Position numbers and translations under genes: made by a program. A stretch of DNA of 64,000 nucleotides from Ursus arctos (taxonomy: Eukaryota > Chordata > Mammalia > Carnivora > Ursidae): the NCBI RefSeq assembly GCF_023065955.2, contig NW_026623050.1, positions 18,744,501 to 18,808,500 on the forward strand, given 5' to 3'. Shown piece after piece: positions 56,967 through 64,000 of this stretch. Position 1 is the stretch's first letter. Each line of letters opens with the position of its first letter. Below the pieces are notes generated by a model. It was not told the origin of the DNA. It searched no databases and saw only the letters and a list, made by a program, of their open reading frames with translations.

Positions 56967-58639
56967 TAAGTTTTTTTTAACATACAATAAAGTAGGTTTT
57001 CATTTGGAATCAAGTCGATACAGATTACAAGTATAAACCATTGTTATATCTTAATGTCCTAAAATGACTGAATATTTTAATTCTAGACTGTTATCATTGT
57101 TTAACAATTTTTAAATCTTTTAAGAAATAGAATATTTTTAAAGTCATGTCACCAAAGGACTTTAAAAACAGTTTCACCATCATTTTGAACATCAGTAATA
57201 TAGAATGACAACAAATGCCAATAATAGTCATTACTGAGTTTCCATATTATAGATTGGACATGCACAATATTTAGTAATATTTAGCAAAGGCTATAATAAA
57301 TGTTAACCTTATTTATATTTATATGGTACAATATACAATATATTCTGCCAACAAGAATTCTATTAAAAATAGTCTGCTAAAATTTTTTTTTAAAAAGTAG
57401 AAGTATTATACTAAATCATGACTGAATAATGTGCAAAAAATATAAATATATTACTTTTAGAATGAAGTATATGCAAACCATCATTTTTACAGAAGTGTTT
57501 TTGAAACATTCATCAATCTGATTACGATTAAAAAGTTTAGACCAAGTAATTAAAAACAAAATTGTATTGCATTGAATCTATATCACTGCAAAAGTGTGAC
57601 AGCTAAATATAAATTTCAAGTTATTAGCTCATGTGTTGTTGATAAAATGCTCTCTGATTGCCCGACAGATAGGTCCCCAAAATGCACTGTCCAGGCTTTG
57701 TACACATAGAGAAGGTTCTGGTATTTTCCCCAATATGCCATCACCTTTAGTCCCACTCTCTGAAGTTCCAGGTTGAAGCAAGCGAGGGGTGTTGTTTACA
57801 ATCTGGACAGCAAGAGGGTAGCACTAAGGGACAATAGTCCATTCCAACCTCTGAACTTTGCAAGCCTGGGGAGTAAAATGGTACTGATATATCTACATGT
57901 GAATGCTCTCAACAGCAGGTGGGGAGTAGGAAGAGGCACACAGAAATGAGCTCTTTGTCTGAGTACACAGACTTTGGGAAAAGCTACTGAGTCAGAAAGT
58001 CTACAAGTGAATCCCAGATGGCCAGCGGGACGGGAATTACTCTTCCACACCCCGCAAGAACCCGGAGTAAATGACAAGTAAAACTGAAGTCAACAACACA
58101 GAATTCAAACTCTTCAACAACCCAATATACACATAAAAAGCAGCACCAAAAAAGACCCAAAAGTTTAGAAGAAAAAATGTGATAGATGTGAAGGTAAAAG
58201 TCTAACATCTTTATTTTAAAAAGTTTATTCATTTCCTTATTTTTCCTTTCTCCTGCTGTGTTCAGCTTGTGCCTCTTCTTTTTTCTATCTGATTCAGAAA
58301 GACAAAATGGTTCAACAAGACTGGTTTTACCCCCTGCCTTTGAAGGTGGAAATGCACTGTCTGACAACATGTTCTGATAAAACTTCTCTCTGAAAACATA
58401 TTGGATCCCCCACTGAGTTTGCTGTGAAAGGATCTGACCTGCCCAACCTACCACAACCACAAAATAAGTTTGACAAAACTGACGCTAAAACTACCTTCAT
58501 CTTCTCACTTTTGTGACTGCGACTGTGCACAATAATACCCAATACAAATATTTAAATACTTGTGAAAAGACATAGAGATGCTAGCTGCAGAAAACAGTCT
58601 AGGTATTCGGTTATGTGAGAGCAGGAATAATTTAGAAAT

Positions 58640-58745
58640 TAGCTGATCTTAAACCAAAGGAAAATGAGGAACAGAGAAGCAAAGTGGCTTGTTCGGTTAC
58701 TCATTTGGTAAATAGTCAAGTCAGGGTTCCCAAGTCCATTTTTTT
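58640..58745 (-). repeat. MIR SINE
   Basis: Antisense MIR: GAAAATGAGGAACAGAGAAG, CAAAGTGGCTTGTTCGGTTA, GTCAAGTCAGGGTTCCCAAG. Confidence 0.65.
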
Positions 58746-59499
58746 TTTCTGACTATTCTTCAGATGACATTATATGACTTAAATTTCTCCAAGAATAGAA
58801 TAATGTTTCTTATTTCTTATTTCTAAGATGCTCATTAGCTAAGCATTCATTGCAGGAAACACCATATTCACAGATGTATAAAAAATAAAAAGCCATCATT
58901 ATAGGAAAACATTCATTAATGAACTGATCACTTATAAAACTGGTACCCAAACATGCTTCCCTTTCTAACCAAAGTCCCACCCCACCCATCCGTCAGGCGC
59001 AGACTGATTATTAAATGACGCGTTCCAATCACAAAGTAGATCACGAATGCTGTTAAAAATGAACATGAAGGATTACACTAAATCCAGACAGGATGCCAGA
59101 CCTGAGTCGCACCCAATGCCACTGACAACTAAGGATCCAGCCGAGGAGACCAGTTAACAACTGAAGAAGAGAAAATTAATTCAGATGCTTCAAATGACCA
59201 ATGTTTTAATGCAAAGGGTATAAGAGAGGTCTGTGGAAAACTTACCTTCTCAATACCTTTCCAAAATAACTCTGCATTGTGAAACTCAAAAATGAAGTAA
59301 AAAGCGACAGATTGTATACCACACAATTAAATTAGAAAAAAAAATACACAAGACAAAATACACGATTTGTTCTACAGTCATTTAAAGAATTCGTGTGCAA
59401 ATGCAATCATAATCTAAACTTAAATATAAAATAAAATAAATTACATTATTTTAATAATTTCATTTCATTTTTTTCAGTTAAAAATAAAACTCATTTTTA

Positions 59500-59705
59500 G
59501 GGGCACCTGGGTGGCACAGCGGTTAAGCGTGTGCCTTTGGCTCAGGGCATGATCCCAGCGTTATGGGATTGAGCCCCACATCAGGCTCTTCTGCTATGAG
59601 CCTGCTTCTTCCTCTCCCACTCCCCCTGCTTGTGTTCCCTCTCTCACTGGCTGTCTCTATCTCTGTCGAATAAATAAATAAAATCTTAAAAATAAATAAA
59701 TAAAT
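59500..59705 (+). repeat. Can-SINE (SINEC), young-looking
   Basis: GGGGCACCTGGGTGGCACAG head and the bear/panda-type body seen also at 3784. Perfect 18-nt duplications AAATAAAACTCATTTTTA lie at 59482-59499 and 59706-59723. Confidence 0.95.
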
Positions 59706-62189
59706 AAATAAAACTCATTTTTAATATTTTTAATAGCTAACTCATCAGATTAACCCATGTTCTCCAATTCTTCTGACTCCTGGTAGATCACTTTCTGCTT
59801 TCTGCATGCTAATCACAGGAACTAAGATACTGACTTTCCAGTAATTTTACCTCCTCTTGTTTTCAACCTTCTTTTCCCAGGTGCACTTATAACTTTAACT
59901 GCATATTTTAATAAGTTATGTAAACACTGAGACACTCTGCACATAAAATACAATCCCTAAGAAAACTAAGGGTGGTAATCTGAAAGACCCTATGATGAGG
60001 GGTCTCTCCAAAACCCATGAGCTAATTAGATCAAGCCACTGTAACAGATTAGAAAATAATCAAATAAAAAATACAAAGATTCTGTACTCTTGTTACTCTG
60101 AAAATTTTTAAATTATTTCTTTCATCAAATAAACAAAAATTGGAAATCACAGTTGATGTAGTCCAGGTATAATTTATGCAAGAAAAAAATATTAGGAATT
60201 CTCCAAAATGTATCTAGCCTCAAGGAAAAGTATCCACATCAAAAGATATATGACAATAAAAGTTTTTCAAGTAGTTTTACAGAAAAGGTAACATAATTTC
60301 TTGAAGTAGAAAATTTTCTGAGAAACAAGTCTACAGTGTAGATGAATTTATAATCTAATACTGAAGAAGTTATCTTCAAAACTGAAGCCACAAAGAACAG
60401 AAGATACAGTACCCAGATATGAAAAGAAATTACAGTAGCTGCCTACATCTTTGCTACTAAAAATTTCAGATAGTTGCTTTTGTTTTATGAAAAATGTAGA
60501 GGTTTTAAAAATAAACATTGACTTTGATTTGAAGATGGAAAAGTTTAGAATTTGAAGCAAACTATTTCTTCCAAATGTCTACCAATAATAGTTTAAATAT
60601 ATATACTTTTAAAGAAACACAAAAAACATTTAGCCAAGCTCAAAAACAAAATAAGTATCTCTGAGGACCAAACATGGACCAGAAACACAAAATGCTAAAC
60701 GGAGCTGAAGTCACAGGTCCGCTTAGCATCAGGTCTACAAGCAGGTGGTTGGGCTTTAGAATTTGACTTCTGAGGATACTGTCAAGACTGGGGGGTGGGG
60801 TGGGGGTGGATGACCTAGAAAAACTGTGATATAACTCTTAACTGAATCAACCCAGAAGCTAGTTCATTGACCAGACAGGCACACATCCAGTATCAACTGA
60901 GACCAGGCCTCCTTCTGAACTGAGGACCTTGAGGAAGTAAACAGAAGCAACAATAAAACCAACAGAGAATTTCAGCTGAGCACAGAAGGAGAGAGAGAAA
61001 AATAAAACACATCAAAATTTAAAAACACAGAAGAAAAAAAAAATCTCCTCTAGAAATCAGCTTGTAAAACTATCAGAATGTAGGAAATCTAATACTCAAA
61101 AAGACCGCTAAAAAATAAAAGCTGAAACATGTATCTACTCCAGATGAAATCAATCCTCTGGAATGAACTGGAAAAAGAAATGATCGAAGAGAAATTAAGG
61201 AAATAACACAAAAATGAACAAGGAGATATGAAAGAAAAAAAGCAAAAATAAAATGAATAAACTAAGAAGAATTTATTAGAAATATTAGGAAAATGTAATA
61301 ACTATACTGAGAACGCGGCAGAGGCAAAGTAGGAGACACTGTGAATAATTATATGCCAAAAGCTTGACTCAGCTAGCAGACCTAGGTGGATCCCTTCACT
61401 GGGGCCCTACCCCAAATCCAAATCCTACCTCCTTCACTGATTGGTCCTTGCCCACTGCAGCCCCATAGTCTCTCTCTCCTCCCTCCACTCTTGAGCCATC
61501 ACTTTCTGACCCACACTCTTACCCTTAGGTAGCAGTCACAGAAAGTGTGCATGTGTGGAAGCTTAATTTTCCCCTCAAAGTGAAGTTCCTTAAACCCAGG
61601 AACTGTATTTTCTGGTGTGAGGTATTTGCGAGCAGGACTCATGTCAGATGATTCTTCTCCTTCTCCTTTCTCTCTTCCTCCTCCTCCTCCTTTTTTTAAT
61701 TCCCAAATCAGTATTTTGCAAATAGCTGTATTCAAAAATATTCACATAATGAAAAAAAGTGTCTATCTCGTACATGATCACAGGAATGACACATGAAATG
61801 GTACTAAGACAAGAAGTGAACAACAGTAAACTTCAACCTTACTGTGGGTACTTCAACAAAGAGCCAGAAAAAGGTCCCAACTATGTGTGTGCAGTCTCTT
61901 ACTGTAACAGGAGACACAGTCTTCTTCAGGGGTGAGAACAAAAGCCCAGTGCCACCTTGGTGAGCGCTATCTAAAGACAGGCCCATCGCTGCCATATATT
62001 CCTGGTGCCTTAGCAAAGCCAGAGATGCTCAGCTTTGCTTTCAACCTAACAGGGCTTTCTTTCCTTTCCTTCCAATCATACAACAGAGGGTTACCCTGGA
62101 ACAGAAAAATCACACCAGAAGAAACAATGATGGATTTCTATTCCATGGCAACACAGAAAAGCCTTATTTGGATGTGGTCCCAGAAGTAA

Positions 62190-62223
62190 AATAATAATAA
62201 TAATAATTAATAATAATAATAAC
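62190..62223. repeat. (AAT)n microsatellite
   Basis: About ten AAT/TAA units with one break. Confidence 0.92.
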
Positions 62224-62796
62224 ATTTAGTCACTGGTATTTTATTAAATAAAATATCCTTCTAGATTTGTAATCAGGATGGTATACTTCCTCCTAACCAC
62301 ATTTTTTGGCACACACATTTCACCAAATTTCGGAGTAGAATACTAAAAAGTCAGACATTTTTTCTTTCAAATATCACGAAGGTATTATTCGTGCTCTACA
62401 ACTGGGTATTAAATCATGGTTACAGTAACACCAGCCTCCTCACCAAGAAAGTTACTTCATCTCCTGCCATGCCTCGCGGCAACATTCTCCTGGTGAGCTA
62501 GGCTTACAGCTGAACACCACCCTTGCCTTCTCTTCTCCTAACTGCACTCGGTGGTTGGCACTGCTCTCTGATTCTTCTACTGTGTTGGCCTTCCAGCCTT
62601 TTCTGATTTCTCTGCCTCTGTGTCTGTCCTTATGCTCAGAATGCCCCAATACCCATCTACAGAAAATCTACCCCCAAAGAAAACTCACTTCCCCAAAAGA
62701 CTTCCCCTTTTCTAATCTCTTCTAGTCATCATCTTGCTTTCCTTGGGTATTTCACGACATTATTTCCTTCCCAATAATTACTTTTTGTCACCATCA

Positions 62797-62833
62797 TGCG
62801 CGTGCACGCACGTGCACACACACGTACACACAT
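62797..62833. repeat. (CA)n/(CG) imperfect tract
   Basis: Alternating purine-pyrimidine run, CATGCGCGTGCACGCACGTG, followed by CA units. It is CpG-containing and of the type prone to Z-DNA. Confidence 0.85.
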
Positions 62834-63634
62834 AACTATTTTCATCCATTCCAATCTTTAAAAAGCTGACCATGCCTCAGCCTCAGTGCCTTCCAGCAGC
62901 AGGAATCTGTTCTGTTAAGAGTTCATAAAACATGAAGTCTTTTACAGAGGACTTCTTTGAGCCTTAAAGAGTCAGACAAGCTGAGTCCTATAACCATGGA
63001 GAGTATATGTACTGACTTCATGGCATCCTCCTCCTAGTGACTGTTCAGTACTGAAACATAATAGTTGAAGATGTTATTCCAGGTCTTTTTGAAAAATAAC
63101 AAAGAAAATCTAGCACATAAAAAAGTACATTAAGTATTCTTTTGCTTATGGTAACTTGGGATTCAGCCCTAGGGTGTTAGTGATACACATTTCTGTAAAC
63201 CCATCTCTAACCTTCGTGTGACCAGAGAAATTCACTTAAGAAACTGTCGCCTAAGTGAAAAATAAGTGCCTCACAACACTAGCCCATTTAAGCACCTAAT
63301 TACAGGGTCAGTCAAGAGTCAAGCTGCCCTATAACAGATTGCCTTCATCAGTGGGTTCCTGTCTACCCAGCTAGCGTGCCTGCACTCCTGGTTCCTGGAT
63401 GTCCTTGGATGTCCTTGCCCTGACTTTGGACTATGTCTCTTCAAAATTTTACTGAAGCAGAATTTGGGGTAATTTGGAAAAGGACAAATGTGTTCCTTAA
63501 ATAAGCCATTTCTCTATAGATTACAAATGGAAACCACTGTTTTCTATCACTTCTCTGAGCATGTTTGTGCTTATAGTCATAGGATGCTTTCCTAGGTCTT
63601 TTAAAAATTCTTTAAAGTGAAATTTCAGATGGAA

Positions 63635-64000
63635 AAGATATATACCTTTAAAATGCTCATTAAATTGTTAGACTATGCTCCAGCAGTTTCTTTCAAAACA
63701 CACCTTAACCAAAAGTGAATGCATGTAAGTTACTTTGTCACATCATTAAAGAGTTCAGCATTTCTTTTAATGTTTATAAATCTGATAGGAAATTTGCATT
63801 GATGTTTTTTAGTGAGTATAGTTCTGCAATTTAAGTGTTCTTGTTTGCCTTGTTTCCTAATTTACCATTTATCTTTTCCTTATCAATTTGTAAGAGCCTT
63901 TTTGATGTAAAGATATTAATCCTCAAATATATTGCAAATATTTTTCAAGTCTCATTTGGCTTTAAATTTATAGATTTTGAGAATTTCTACAATATCTTTT
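63635..64000 (-). repeat. L1M relic (antisense), cut by window edge
   Basis: Contains TTATCAATTTGTAAGAGCCT, ATATTAATCCTCAAATATAT and TTGCAAATATTTTTCAAGTC, the antisense L1 order. It runs off the right end. Confidence 0.7.

Larger units (their letters stand above)
59730..63630. other. No gene; unassigned intronic sequence
   Basis: A-rich tracts at 60950-61280, a G-rich run near 60790-60810, a TCC-rich run near 61675-61695 and the AAT and CA microsatellites. 62480-62800 is CT-rich and may be a decayed L2. No exon was seen. Confidence 0.5.
50610..64000 (-). other. WDR72: WDR72 intron upstream of the large exon (at least 13.4 kb)
   Basis: The acceptor of the large exon is at 50610-50611. The preceding exon should encode the end of the WD-repeat region and finish in phase 0. 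I found no match to that sequence up to 64000. The stretch is SINE-dense and contains the nested L1/SINE cluster at 52.6-55.0 kb. Between 56970 and 59490, and again between 59730 and 63630, I see little beyond a MIR, short simple repeats and unassigned AT-rich DNA. Confidence 0.85.

Noticed and set aside
59246..59287. Exon-like minus-strand segment FHNAELFWKGIEK followed by a strong donor (GAAG/GTAAGT)
   Set aside because: The donor is good, but the acceptor side (TTTTTGAG) is weak. The peptide does not match any part of WDR72 that I know, and it would not fit the order of exons expected upstream of the 818-bp exon.
1..64000. tRNA genes, operons, CRISPR arrays, prokaryotic promoters
   Set aside because: The tRNA-like sequences are Can-SINE heads. 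The window is eukaryotic intronic DNA, and no direct-repeat/spacer array or operon-like gene cluster exists.

Overview
This window is nuclear DNA from a mammal, almost certainly a dog-like carnivore (caniform). The evidence is 17 tRNA-Lys-derived Can-SINEs (heads such as GCGCCTGGGTGGC, AATAAA-rich tails), mixed with old mammalian L2, MIR, hAT-Charlie and L1M relics. Several SINEs carry the 'GGCACAGCGGTTAAGCGTCTGCC ... CTATGAGCCTGCTTCTTCC' type of body that I associate with bears and giant panda. That family-level guess is inference. There are no bacterial, plasmid, phage or CRISPR features.

The only protein-coding gene I can support is WDR72, on the minus strand. Four consecutive internal exons are present with intact splice sites and compatible phases: 50609-49792 (818 bp), 47181-47090 (92 bp), 43147-43068 (80 bp) and 37771-37570 (202 bp). 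They splice into one open frame of 397 codons plus one base. This covers roughly residue 655 to the last ~50 residues of the ~1,100-residue protein, i.e. the part after the N-terminal WD40 repeats. By length and by landmark residues (Ser953 and Trp978 of human WDR72) they should be human exons 15-18. The upstream exons encoding the WD repeats must lie beyond position 64000. The last coding piece (~50 residues) and the 3' UTR were not found in the 37.5 kb to the left, and probably lie beyond position 1.

Layout. 1-37569: intron between exon 18 and the unseen terminal exon(s), with SINEs at 3.8-6.4, 27.2, 30.7-31.6 and 34.8-36.0 kb, scattered L2/MIR/MER5/MER20, one L1 relic at 9.6-10.2 kb, and long stretches where I recognise nothing. 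37.6-50.6 kb: the four exons and three introns of 5.3, 3.9 and 2.6 kb, rich in L2 and MIR but without Can-SINEs. 50.6-64.0 kb: the intron upstream of the large exon, dense in SINEs, with a nested L1/SINE cluster at 52.6-55.0 kb.

WDR72 is known to act in vesicle trafficking and V-ATPase-related acidification in enamel-forming cells and kidney. Its loss causes hypomaturation amelogenesis imperfecta in people. I found no undescribed biological system. The most noteworthy non-genic structures are two tandem SINEs sharing one target-site duplication, two perfect palindromes in simple-repeat tracts, and a few unassigned low-repeat blocks.
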